From: Nocardioides humilatus
GTDB lineage: Bacteria; Actinomycetota; Actinomycetes; Propionibacteriales; Nocardioidaceae
DNA: 64,000 bases
Assembly (NCBI RefSeq): GCF_008373755.1
Contig: NZ_VUJV01000006.1
Span: 248,001 to 312,000 of the forward strand
Reading direction: 5' to 3'
Within the stretch, counting starts at the first letter, position 1, and the number at the start of each line of letters is the position of its first letter. Below the pieces are notes generated by a model. It saw nothing but the letters and a program-made list of their open reading frames with translations. It searched no databases and had not been told where the DNA came from. Made by a program: the position numbers and the translations under genes. Below, one piece after another: positions 57,101 through 64,000 of this stretch.

Positions 57101-58744
57101 GCCGTAGAGGCCTCGGTCCGGGATCGTGCCGCCGCTCGTCACGGCCAGCCGCTGCGCGCCGGGACGGCCGGAGATGCGGCCGGTGACGCGGTCCCATGTG
57201 ATGCGGGGCCGCAGCTCGGCGAACTCGTCGCTCGGGTAGCGGCCGGCCAGCAGGTCGAGCACGGCGTCGTAGGCAGACCGGGGGAGTCCGGCGTAGGGGG
57301 CGGCGCGCCGGATGGTGTCGAAGAGCTCGTCGACGTCCCACTCGTCGAGGGCGGTGATGGCGACGACCTGCTGGGCGAGGACGTCGAGGGGGTTGGCCGG
57401 CACCCGCAGCGCCTCGATGCCGCCGGTCCGCATCCGCGCGACCGAGACCGCAGCCGGGGCGAGGTCGCCGCGGTGCTGGGGGAAGAAGACGCCCTTCGAA
57501 GTCTCGCCGACCTGGTGGCCCGCGCGACCGACCCGCTGGAGGGCCGAGGCCACGCTCGGTGGCGACGCGATCTGGAGGACCTGGTCGACCGCACCCATGT
57601 CGATGCCGAGCTCGAGGCTGCTCGTCGCGACGACCGCCGGCAGTCGGCCGGCCTTGAGGTCGTCCTCGATCTGCGCGCGCTGCTCCTTGGAGACCGAGCC
57701 GTGGTGAGCCTTGGCGAGCAGCTGCGCCGAGCCCGCCGAGGCGCCGGACTGGGCCATGACCTGTGCGGGCGGCACCACACCGTCGGCGCTCTCGCCGGTC
57801 GCGATCTCGTTGAGCCGGGCGGTGAGCCGCTCGGCGGTCCGGCGGGAGTTGGTGAAGACGATGGTCGAGCGGTGCTCGCCGATCAGCTCAGCGACCCGTT
57901 CCTCGACATGGGGCCAGATGCTCGCGCGCCTCCGGGCGACCGACTCGCCCAGGTCGTCGTACGCCTCCACCTCGGGGCGTCCGCTGTCAGGCTCCGTCAT
58001 GTCCTCGACGGGTACGACGACGGTCAGGTCCCACTCCTTGTGGGCGGGTGGGGCGACGATCTGGACCGGCGCCTGGCCGCCGAGGAACCGCGCGACCTCT
58101 TCGGCCGGCCGCACGGTCGCGGAGAGGCCGATGCGCTGGGCAGGCTTCGGGAGCAGGGCATCGAGGCGTTCGAGGGTGATCGCGAGGTGGGCTCCGCGCT
58201 TGGTGCCCGCGACGGCGTGCACCTCGTCGAGGATGACGGTGTCGATCCCCGCGAGCGATTCGCGCGCCCGGCTGGTCAGCATCAGGAAGAGCGACTCGGG
58301 CGTGGTGATGAGGACGTCGGGCGGTCGCGTGGTCAGCGTGCGTCGCTCGTTGGCGGGAGTGTCACCCGAACGGATGCCCACTCGGACGTCGGGCAGCGAC
58401 GCGCCGGGCGACAACCGCTCCGCGGTGTGCCGAATGCCGGCGAGCGGAGCGCGCAGGTTGCGCTCGACGTCGACCGCGAGTGCCTTCAGTGGCGAGACGT
58501 AGAGCACCCGGGTGCGCTTCGTCTTCTCCTCAGGCGTCGGCGTCGTCAGCAGCCGGTCGATCGAGGCGAGGAACGCGCTCAAGGTCTTGCCTGAGCCGGT
58601 GGGTGCGATGACCAGGGTGTGGTGGCCGCTCGCGATGGACTCCCACGCGCCCGCCTGCGCCGGCGTCGGGTCGGCGAACGCCGCCCGGAACCAGGTCCGG
58701 GTGGGTTCGCTGAACCGGCTCAGCGCGTCGGGTGACTCGTCCAC
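54197..58744 (-). CDS. lhr: Lhr-type ATP-dependent DNA helicase
   Basis: A 1515-residue SF2 helicase of the large Lhr class. Its motifs are PTPAQAGAWESI (Q-like), Walker A APTGSGKTLSAF, TTPESLFLML, the DEVH box in VILDEVHAV, GLSATVRP, VFTNSRRTAERL, ATSSLELGIDMG and QRVGRAGHQ. Winged-helix and Lhr-specific domains follow, with a C-terminal DEAD-associated domain of about 600 residues. In mycobacteria Lhr is DNA-damage induced and unwinds RNA:DNA hybrids. The GTG at 58744 has AAGGAT upstream and is preferred to GTG 58762, which has no ribosome site. Confidence 0.95.
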   Translation of the reverse strand: MDESPDALSRFSEPTRTWFRAAFADPTPAQAGAWESIASGHHTLVIAPTGSGKTLSAFLASIDRLLTTPTPEEKTKRTRVLYVSPLKALAVDVERNLRAPLAGIRHTAERLSPGASLPDVRVGIRSGDTPANERRTLTTRPPDVLITTPESLFLMLTSRARESLAGIDTVILDEVHAVAGTKRGAHLAITLERLDALLPKPAQRIGLSATVRPAEEVARFLGGQAPVQIVAPPAHKEWDLTVVVPVEDMTEPDSGRPEVEAYDDLGESVARRRASIWPHVEERVAELIGEHRSTIVFTNSRRTAERLTARLNEIATGESADGVVPPAQVMAQSGASAGSAQLLAKAHHGSVSKEQRAQIEDDLKAGRLPAVVATSSLELGIDMGAVDQVLQIASPPSVASALQRVGRAGHQVGETSKGVFFPQHRGDLAPAAVSVARMRTGGIEALRVPANPLDVLAQQVVAITALDEWDVDELFDTIRRAAPYAGLPRSAYDAVLDLLAGRYPSDEFAELRPRITWDRVTGRISGRPGAQRLAVTSGGTIPDRGLYGVFLVGEGTGRRVGELDEEMVYESRVGDVFALGATSWRIEDITHDRVLVSPAPGVPGRLPFWKGDTLGRPAELGEAVGAFNRELASMPDDDARARAKTEGLDDNAANNLVGYVREQVEATRLVPSDTTLLVERFRDELGDWRLVLHSPYGTAVHAPWALAINARLRERYGLAGQGSQAMASDDGIVIRIPDTDAEPPTADLVVFEPDEIDDIVTREVGGSALFASRFRECAGRALLLPRRDPGRRSPLWQQRQRAAALLEVAARYPSFPIVLETVREVLNDVYDLPSLTALLGRVQRREVTVTDIETSQPSPYARTLLFGYVAQFVYEGDSPIAERRAAALTLDQGLLAELLGRAELRELLDPDVLAEVEAELQRVAPDRRARDAEGMADLVRLLGPLTTAEAVARAVPDSPVADWLADLAATRRVVQVRMAYGEAWAVVEDVARLRDGLGVPVPPGTPATFTEPVDDPLADLVARYARTHGPFTDRQVAERLGLGIAVVRHTLQRLEAQGRVLTGEFRPTGVGDEWCDAEVLRRLRRRSLAKLRHEIEPVDPVALARFSAAWQQVSPAGKGLRGIDGVLRAVEQLAGAPVPASALEPLVLASRVRDYEPAYLDELTATGEVVWAGHGPLPGSDGWISLHLADQASLTLPDPQGEVDDELQRQVITALAPGGAWFFRQLSDSIGSLDDAALSAALWDLAWSGRISNDTLAPVRSLTRSGRPAHRSRRAAPRPGRVARSGPPETAGRWALLPAIDTDPTRRAHATAERLLDRHGVVTRGAVVSERVPGGFAAVYRVLSAFEESGRCRRGYFVEGLGAAQFGTAGSIDRLRTFATVSEHDKPTAIALAATDPANPYGAALPWPVSTAAETGETGHRPGRKAGAIVTLVDGALVLYVERGGRTLLTWSDDPELLGPAAEALSAAVRRGTLGRLTVEKADGAPLLGSGPSNLRAALDAAGFVATPRGLRIRG

Positions 58745-58796
58745 CGCACCATCCTTGCGCACCGCGCCGACAGGCCGCGATGGGATGATGCGGGCC

Positions 58797-59315
58797 GTGC
58801 TCTGCCACTCCTGTTACGCCGAACCGGATGCCATGCCCGACTGCGGGGCATGCCAGGGGAGCGGCCGCGCCACGCGGATGCCCCTCTGTGACGACCCGTG
58901 GAACGAGGTCATCCCCGGACTGTGGCAGGGCGGCCACGACGTACGGTCTCAGCGCCACTCCGCTTGCGTCGTCACCGACCAGTTCGACGTTGTCGTCAGC
59001 CTCGTCGCCCGTCGGGGCTACGGGCCGGACGAGGGGGTGGAGCACCACGTGTTCCGGATCTCAGATGCCGTTGTCGACACCCTCGTCGCCGAGCGCCTGC
59101 AGGAGCTCGCGACGGTCGTTGCTGCGGCCGTGCGTGACGAGCGCCGCATCCTGGTCCGCTGCTCGGGCGGCCTGAACCGCTCAGGCCTGGTCGTGGCCCG
59201 CACCCTGGTCGAGCTCGGCTACTCCGCATCCGACGCCGTGGACCTGGTCCGAGCCGCCCGCGGCCCTTGGGCCCTGACGAATCCGATGTTCGTCAGGCAC
59301 CTCAAGTCTTTGTAG
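58797..59315 (+). CDS. Small dual-specificity-type phosphatase with zinc-ribbon-like N-terminus
   Basis: A 172-residue protein from GTG 58797 (or 175 from ATG 58788). The N-terminus carries four cysteines, CHSCYAEPDAMPDCGACQGSG, like a rubredoxin or zinc-ribbon knuckle. The rest is a cysteine-phosphatase fold: EVIPGLWQGGHD, VVVSLVARRG, then the P-loop CSGGLNRSG, matching Cx5R-S. The residue before the Cys is Arg (VRCSGG) where most family members have His. Divergent from lhr; a GATGAT hexamer 7 bases before GTG 58797 would make it leaderless. Substrate unknown. Confidence 0.75.
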   Translation: MLCHSCYAEPDAMPDCGACQGSGRATRMPLCDDPWNEVIPGLWQGGHDVRSQRHSACVVTDQFDVVVSLVARRGYGPDEGVEHHVFRISDAVVDTLVAERLQELATVVAAAVRDERRILVRCSGGLNRSGLVVARTLVELGYSASDAVDLVRAARGPWALTNPMFVRHLKSL

Positions 59316-59326
59316 GTCGAGACCAC

Positions 59327-59986
59327 CTAATTGGGCGGCAGCGAGCCCTGGCCGAGACCCGCATCGCGCGCCTTGATCGCCGCAGACGTGCGGTCGGCGA
59401 CCTGCAGCTTCTGCAGCACCACGGAGACGTGGTTGCGCACGGTCTTCTCAGCCATACCGAGCCGCTCGCCGATCGCGCGGTTGCGGAGCCCGAGAGCCAT
59501 GAGGTCGAGCACCTCTCGCTCGCGCTCGGTGAGCTCGGGGAAGGCCTGGGCGGCGTACTGCTCGGACGTGCCGGTGAAGAAGGCGATGATCCGGTTGGCG
59601 ACCGCCTGTCCGTAGACCGCGTTGCCCGCCGCCACGGACTCGATCGCGCGTTCGAGCTCTTCGCCGTCGACACCCTTGATGAGGTAGCCACGGGCTCCGG
59701 CGCGCAACGCTCCGAAGACCTGTTCGTCGTCCTCGTGCATGGTGAGGACGAGGACGGGCAGGTCGGGGTGGTCGGCGCGGAGCTGCCGGATCGCGGCGAT
59801 GCCGTCCAGCCCGGGCATCGACAGGTCCGTCAGCACGACATCCGGGTGGGTGCGCGCGACGACAGCGAGGAGCTCGGGGCCGTCTGCGGCCTCTCCGACG
59901 AGCTCGACGGACAACGATCGCGCGATGACCGCCGTGATCCCGTAGCGAACCATCGGGTGGTCGTCAGCGACCACCAGCCGGATCAC
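59327..59986 (-). CDS. NarL/LuxR-type response regulator
   Basis: A 219-residue regulator. The receiver domain has DDHP near the start, phosphoacceptor Asp54 in VLTDLSMPG, and Lys in GYLIKG. The C-terminal LuxR helix-turn-helix reads LTEREREVLDLMALGL, then RNRAIGERLGMAEKTVRNHVS. It starts with GTG at 59986, overlapping the stop of the kinase gene by four bases (GTGA). Its target is not known; the small membrane protein gene at 61932, divergent from the kinase gene, is a reasonable guess. Confidence 0.95.
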   Translation of the reverse strand: MIRLVVADDHPMVRYGITAVIARSLSVELVGEAADGPELLAVVARTHPDVVLTDLSMPGLDGIAAIRQLRADHPDLPVLVLTMHEDDEQVFGALRAGARGYLIKGVDGEELERAIESVAAGNAVYGQAVANRIIAFFTGTSEQYAAQAFPELTEREREVLDLMALGLRNRAIGERLGMAEKTVRNHVSVVLQKLQVADRTSAAIKARDAGLGQGSLPPN

Positions 59987-61770
59987 GGGGCACCGACCGG
60001 CAGCTCGGCGCGAACCCGGGTCCCCGGCTCTGCCCGCTCGATCAGGAGGGTGCCGCCGAGCCGTTCGGCCCGCTCCGTCATCGACGCGGTGCCAACACCG
60101 CCGGGACGCGGTCCGGTCCACCCGACCCCGTCGTCACGCACCTCGACGACGAGCCTGTCGTCGAGCGCGATCCGCACCGTGCAGCGGGAGGCGTGGGCGT
60201 GGCGTACGACGTTGGTGATCGCCTCCTCCGCGATCCGGAACGCGGCGGCCGTGACCGGCGGCGGCAGGCTCGGTAGGACGGACGGGGCCTCCAAGGACAC
60301 CTCGAGGAGGCCGGCATCGCGCACCTGATCAGTACGGCGCCGCAGGGCCTCGACGAGGTCCGCTCCGTCGAGGGCGGCGGGCCGCAGGTCATCGATGATC
60401 CGTCGGGTCTCCTCGAGCGAGGAGGAGACCTCTGCTCGGAGTCGCGAGACCATCTCGGCACCCTCGCCGGGAACGGTCGGAGCGAGTGCGTCGAGGCCGA
60501 GCCCGATCCCGGTCAGGGCGGGGCCGAGGCCGTCGTGCAGCTCTTGGCGGAGCCGGCCGCGTTCGGCCTGGGTCGCCGAGACCACCCTTTCCTTCTCGAG
60601 CCGCAGCTCCTCGGCGATGCGGACCGCGTGCAGCACCGCAGCGATGAGTGGAGCGACCGCCTCGGCGATCCGTCGATCGGCGCCCGTCCAGGCCGACCTG
60701 CCGACGCGGGGCCCGACGCGCATGGTGCCGAGCAGGTTGCCGCCGAAGGTGAGGGGCACCTCGAGCGGTTCGGCGGGGAGGGTGCCGACCTGCGCTCCGG
60801 CCGGGCCGGCGATCCCGATCCCCTCGACCCCGAGCGCGTCCCGCAGCCGGGCCAGGACGCTGCCGAGCGTCTGGTCGTCGATCGCCTCTCCCATGGGGAC
60901 GCCGAGACGGTTGAGCATGGCGAAGGGATCGTTGCGGTCGCCGGTCAGCAAGGTGACCTCGATGCCGAGCGCCCCGTGGCGCAGCACGCCGACCGCCATG
61001 GCGACGAGGACCGCAGCGTAGGCGACGGTCCCGAACCGTTCGGTCGGGCCGAAGAAGATCACCAGCGCCGCTGTCACCGTCGAGGCCAGCAGCAGGAGAA
61101 GGGCGGACCGCTCCGGCCCGGGACGCCGTCGGATCCGGACCGCTGCCTCGCCGATGATCAGCACGGCGGCGATGAGGACGATCGCAGCGCCGCCGATCAG
61201 GAGCGGGATGCCGACGGGCTGGAACGTCAGCACGGAGCTGGTGTCGCGGACCACGTCGGTCACGGCCTCGCGCGTCATCGAGTATCCGACGTAGTGCACG
61301 ACCAGGCCGGTCAACGCCACCCGCTCGAATCGCGCTGGCCACCGCCCCGACAGGGTGCCGGTGGGGTAGCGGACGACGAGCAAGGTGACGGGGACGAACA
61401 CCGAGACGACCCACAGGCCGGCCGTGAGCGCTAGCACGAGCGCGCCGAACGGGAGGCGGTCATCGAGGACGAGTGCGCGGGCGCCGTACGCCTGGCCGGC
61501 CGTGCAGAGCGCGAGGCTCAGGCCAGCCACGGTGACGAGCCAGCCGATGGGGTTGCGCGGACGGAGCCAGGTCAAGACGGTGCCGACCGTCGCCGTCGCG
61601 ATGCTGCCGAGGACGTCGTCGACGTCCGGCTCGATCGGGTAGGTCAGGAGCGGGTGGTTCTCGAGGTCGAGACCGCGCACGAGGAGCAGGTAGCCGACGT
61701 CGGCCACCACGACCAGGCCGAACAGGGCGAGGCCGAAGAACCTGAGCCGTGTCTCCGACGGGCGATGCAT
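59983..61770 (-). CDS. Sensor histidine kinase, NarL-partner type
   Basis: A 595-residue membrane kinase. About six to seven N-terminal helices (to roughly residue 260) are followed by a GAF-like region (about 300-380) and a HisKA_3 dimerisation helix with the phospho-His in RLRQELHDGLGPALTGIG. The HATPase domain has N box EEAITNVVRHAHAS and VRDDGVGW. The large hydrophobic sensor with few loops suggests a membrane or hydrophobic signal. Co-translated with the response regulator. Confidence 0.93.
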   Translation of the reverse strand: MHRPSETRLRFFGLALFGLVVVADVGYLLLVRGLDLENHPLLTYPIEPDVDDVLGSIATATVGTVLTWLRPRNPIGWLVTVAGLSLALCTAGQAYGARALVLDDRLPFGALVLALTAGLWVVSVFVPVTLLVVRYPTGTLSGRWPARFERVALTGLVVHYVGYSMTREAVTDVVRDTSSVLTFQPVGIPLLIGGAAIVLIAAVLIIGEAAVRIRRRPGPERSALLLLLASTVTAALVIFFGPTERFGTVAYAAVLVAMAVGVLRHGALGIEVTLLTGDRNDPFAMLNRLGVPMGEAIDDQTLGSVLARLRDALGVEGIGIAGPAGAQVGTLPAEPLEVPLTFGGNLLGTMRVGPRVGRSAWTGADRRIAEAVAPLIAAVLHAVRIAEELRLEKERVVSATQAERGRLRQELHDGLGPALTGIGLGLDALAPTVPGEGAEMVSRLRAEVSSSLEETRRIIDDLRPAALDGADLVEALRRRTDQVRDAGLLEVSLEAPSVLPSLPPPVTAAAFRIAEEAITNVVRHAHASRCTVRIALDDRLVVEVRDDGVGWTGPRPGGVGTASMTERAERLGGTLLIERAEPGTRVRAELPVGAP

Positions 61771-61931
61771 GCACCTGAGTGTGGCGCTTCGCTCGGCCGC
61801 TCGTCCTCGGTTTGCGTCCCAGGTCGCCCGGGACGTCCTCCCGGCCCGACCAGGACGGCTGCACCTGGGTAGCGCGCACGATCGACGGTGTGCTGGGGCT
61901 CCTTCGACAACCCGCTCCCGAGGAGAACGTC

Positions 61932-62384
61932 ATGACCAGCCAGATCACCACCACCCACCGTCCCGACGTCGCCCGTGCGACCGAGAGCTGGCCGCTGTAC
62001 GCCGCGGTCTCGGTCGGCCTGTCCGTCGTCCTGACCGCGATCGGCACGTTCTGGTCGCCGCTCGCCAACTACGAGGCCACCCAGAGCGGCGAGGACTTCA
62101 TCGCCTACCTGGTCGTCATCGCCGTCATCGCGGTCGCTGCCGCGGTCGTCTTCGGCCTCGTCGTCCGGAAGGCGCCCGCCGGGGGTGGCCGGGTCCGTAC
62201 GGCGGTCCTGTCCGTGCTCTCGGTGCTCAGCATCGCCGTGTTCTGGGCCGGCCTCCCGATGGTGTTCGCCGGCGGGGCCGCGTGCCTTGCGATGGAGAAC
62301 CCGCGCAGCCTCGGGTCCCGGATCGTCCTCGTCGTGACCGCACTCGTGGGCGCGGTCGCCGTCTGGGCAGCCTTGGCGGGCTGA
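61932..62384 (+). CDS. Small four-helix membrane protein
   Basis: A 150-residue protein with a polar N-terminus, then four hydrophobic segments (WPLYAAVSVGLSVVLTAIG, FIAYLVVIAVIAVAAAVVFGLVV, VLSVLSVLSIAVFWAGLPMVF, IVLVVTALVGAVAVWAAL). No known motif. The ATG at 61932 follows AGGAGAACGTC. It diverges from the kinase gene with a 161-base gap, a common place for the target of a two-component system. Confidence 0.75.
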   Translation: MTSQITTTHRPDVARATESWPLYAAVSVGLSVVLTAIGTFWSPLANYEATQSGEDFIAYLVVIAVIAVAAAVVFGLVVRKAPAGGGRVRTAVLSVLSVLSIAVFWAGLPMVFAGGAACLAMENPRSLGSRIVLVVTALVGAVAVWAALAG

Positions 62385-62427
62385 GCCCGGTCACTCTGTG
62401 GGGCGGCGGACGCCGGCCCGCTCGTCG

Positions 62428-62760
62428 CTACTTCGGCGGCAGCGAGCCGGCGTACGTCGCGCCGCGCTGCACCCACGCGTCGAGCGCGTCGTCGGTGGCG
62501 ACGTCCGTGGTGTCGACGCGGAGCCAGCCGGACATCGAGCGGCCCCGCATCTCCATCGGCTCCGCAGGCGTGGTTGCGACGAGCTCGTCTCCCTCGGCCG
62601 GGTCGACCCGCACGAGGATGCCGCCCTGGCCGCTGGCGGCGACCGCCATGTTGCCGCCGACCATGAAGCCGAGCCCGCCGAACATCTTCTTCTCGGTGAG
62701 CAGCGGCGCGCCCTCGAGGAGCGCCCGGATCCGGTCGGCGAGGACTTCGTCGTAGGCCAT
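62428..62760 (-). CDS. TfoX/Sxy family N-terminal domain protein
   Basis: A 110-residue single-domain protein with ADRIRALLEGAP, EKKMFGGLGFMVGGNMAVA, LVRVDP and the end MEMRGRSMSGWLRVD. In gamma-proteobacteria TfoX controls competence; in actinobacteria single-domain members are common and of unknown role. A TACTCT -10 box lies 6 bases before the ATG, so a leaderless message is likely. Confidence 0.88.
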   Translation of the reverse strand: MAYDEVLADRIRALLEGAPLLTEKKMFGGLGFMVGGNMAVAASGQGGILVRVDPAEGDELVATTPAEPMEMRGRSMSGWLRVDTTDVATDDALDAWVQRGATYAGSLPPK

Positions 62761-62766
62761 GGCGCG

Positions 62767-62772
62767 AGAGTA
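62767..62772 (-). promoter_or_regulatory. -10 box of a leaderless tfoX-like promoter
   Basis: TACTCT on the minus strand, identical to the pepA box, 6 bases before the ATG at 62760. Confidence 0.5.
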
Positions 62773-62828
62773 CGACCGCCCACGGACAAGCGGCCGCCGG
62801 CTGCCGACCGGCAGGCGACAATGACGGG

Positions 62829-63464
62829 GTGCGCCGACGTCGAGCCTTGATCGCGACCGCCCTCGTGGTGGTCCTGATCGGCGTGCTCGTCTGGTGGCTG
62901 TTGCGGCCGGACGCGGAGCCCGAGAAGGCGGCCGATCCGGCGCCGACGGTGCCGCTGGTCAAGGTGCCGGCTCCCACGGTGCGTCCGGTGCCCGGGCCCT
63001 GCGACGACCCGGCTCGGCACGCCTTCCCCCCTGAGGCCATCACGATCGACGGCATCGCGGACGCGGTGGCCGTCATCGGCGTACCTCGCGACAGCCGGGG
63101 CGTCACTGGCGTGCTGCCGTCGAGCGACAAGTACGACTTCGCGTGGGACCTCGGTGGCATCGAGCCCGGGAGCAAGCACGGCAACGTCTTGCTCAACACG
63201 CACACCTGGCCGGATGGCACCGCCCTCGGCAACAAGCTGCTGGCCGACCTCGACGAGGGCGACCAGCTTCTTGTGACCGGCGAGGACGCTTCGCTGTGCT
63301 ACGAGGTGACCGAGCGGATCGAGGTGCTGGCGACCGAGGGCTACCCGCCGTACTACGACGAAGATGGTCCGCCGCAGATCGCGATCATCGTCTGCTCAGG
63401 CACGCGGACCGGACCGGGGCAGTGGACGCACCGGACGATGTGGTTCGCCAGCCCGAGGCGCTGA
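62829..63464 (+). CDS. Sortase (class F/E-like)
   Basis: A 211-residue protein with a basic N-terminus and a single membrane anchor (ALIATALVVVLIGVLVWWLL), then a Pro-rich linker and the sortase fold. The catalytic set is visible: His125 in VLLNTHTW, Cys189 in IAIIVCSGT and Arg202 in WTHRTMW. It starts at GTG 62829. Sortases of this type usually act as housekeeping enzymes on LPXTG-type proteins, but none of the secreted proteins in this window carries such a signal. The substrates must be encoded elsewhere. Confidence 0.88.
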   Translation: MRRRRALIATALVVVLIGVLVWWLLRPDAEPEKAADPAPTVPLVKVPAPTVRPVPGPCDDPARHAFPPEAITIDGIADAVAVIGVPRDSRGVTGVLPSSDKYDFAWDLGGIEPGSKHGNVLLNTHTWPDGTALGNKLLADLDEGDQLLVTGEDASLCYEVTERIEVLATEGYPPYYDEDGPPQIAIIVCSGTRTGPGQWTHRTMWFASPRR

Positions 63465-63644
63465 ACGGCGCCTTCACCGACCGGGCCGCGACGGGTTCTG
63501 CTGCTAACGAACGTGACAAAGCCGATGCGCGCCTGAACACAACGCGGTCACGATTTCGCAGGTGGTCCTGACGCCGTCGCCTTCGGGTCCGCGTCGCCGC
63601 TAGCGTCCGACGCCGTCCCACCCACTTCGTCTCGGGAGTGATCG

Positions 63645-64000
63645 ATGAGTCGCGCATTGTCTTGCCCAACGCTGGCCGGAGTCATCGCCTCCGCGTTTGC
63701 CCTGTCCACCGCCTTGCCGATCGCGTCGACTGCCGTCGCCTCACCCGTCGCCAAGACGTCGGTGTCACGGGCCGTTAGTGGGCACGGCAGCCGGGTGGCG
63801 CGAGGCGAAACGCCTTGCAGTGCGGGACAGGGCTACGCGGTCAAAGCGTGGATCATCGCGTACGGCCCCGGAGGCACCGACGGCCACGCCTTCATGATGC
63901 TGCGAAACATCGGGGAGACCCAGCGACACTTCCACTCCATCACGCTGATGGCGGGGCAAGCGCTGACCTTCGGCACGTGGGGCAACAGGGAAGACGGCCA
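63645..64000 (+). CDS. Secreted protein of unknown function, cut by the window edge
   Basis: The frame is open from ATG 63645 (GGGAG seven bases upstream; TAGCGT -10 box at 63601-63606) to the last base, at least 118 residues. It has a Sec signal (hydrophobic LAGVIASAFALSTALPIAS, likely cleavage near STAVA-SP). The mature part contains ARGETPCSAGQGYAVKAWII, GPGGTDGHAFMMLRNIG, and HFHSITLMAG. Codon use is less GC-biased than in the core genes. No family recognised; the C-terminus lies outside the window. Confidence 0.7.
   Translation, partial: MSRALSCPTLAGVIASAFALSTALPIASTAVASPVAKTSVSRAVSGHGSRVARGETPCSAGQGYAVKAWIIAYGPGGTDGHAFMMLRNIGETQRHFHSITLMAGQALTFGTWGNREDG

Overview
The window is chromosomal DNA from a high-GC actinobacterium. 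Several things point there: many GTG starts, frequent 4-base stop/start overlaps, TAnnnT -10 boxes 6-7 bases before start codons (leaderless style), GlnR-type nitrogen boxes, an F420/LLM-type oxidoreductase, and the order lipB-lipA-DUF4191-RDD-glnA known from Mycobacterium. The overall gene content best fits Nocardioidaceae (Nocardioides-like). That placement is inference; no 16S or tRNA gene is present. No phage, insertion sequence, CRISPR array or RNA gene was recognised.

Layout. (a) 1-6.7 kb is a catabolic cluster: acyl-CoA dehydrogenase, then a divergent pair of units (MpaB-like oxygenase, Baeyer-Villiger-type monooxygenase, enoyl-CoA hydratase on the minus strand; Old Yellow Enzyme and a TetR regulator on the plus strand). 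A strong inverted repeat sits over both promoters. (b) 6.7-10.7 kb holds two glutamine synthetases of different types (GSI and GSIII), each with a GlnR-like box. (c) 10.7-24.8 kb is a lipoate and 2-oxo-acid dehydrogenase neighbourhood: RDD protein, DUF4191 protein, lipA, an ABC exporter pair, lipB, a TIGR01777 epimerase, a lipoprotein, sucB (E2), lpd (E3), leucyl aminopeptidase and gcvT. (d) 24.8-29.7 kb holds thyA, folA, an LLM oxidoreductase, dapA and RNase J. (e) 29.8-33 kb encodes a secreted M4 metallopeptidase. (f) 33-39.7 kb is the housekeeping run ftsK, rodZ-like, rimO, pgsA.

(g) 39.7-51.4 kb is the most unusual part. Two giant secreted ExeM/NucH-type nucleases sit between pgsA and cinA, which are normally adjacent. 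The first also carries two complete tandem 5'-nucleotidase modules, so one polypeptide could take extracellular DNA to nucleosides and phosphate. (h) 51.4-59.3 kb resumes with cinA and clgR, then htpX, nei and lhr. A 22-bp-periodic, mirror-symmetric array fills the htpX-nei gap. A small dual-specificity-type phosphatase follows. (i) 59.3-64 kb holds a NarL-type two-component system, a small membrane protein, a TfoX-like protein, a sortase and the start of a secreted protein cut by the window edge.

How the parts work together. The lip genes make and attach lipoate, which sucB carries and lpd re-oxidises; gcvT belongs to the glycine cleavage system, another lipoate user. thyA and folA form the thymidylate/folate cycle. 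lhr and nei form a DNA repair pair. The exeM genes look like an accessory nutrient-scavenging insert in an otherwise conserved core region.
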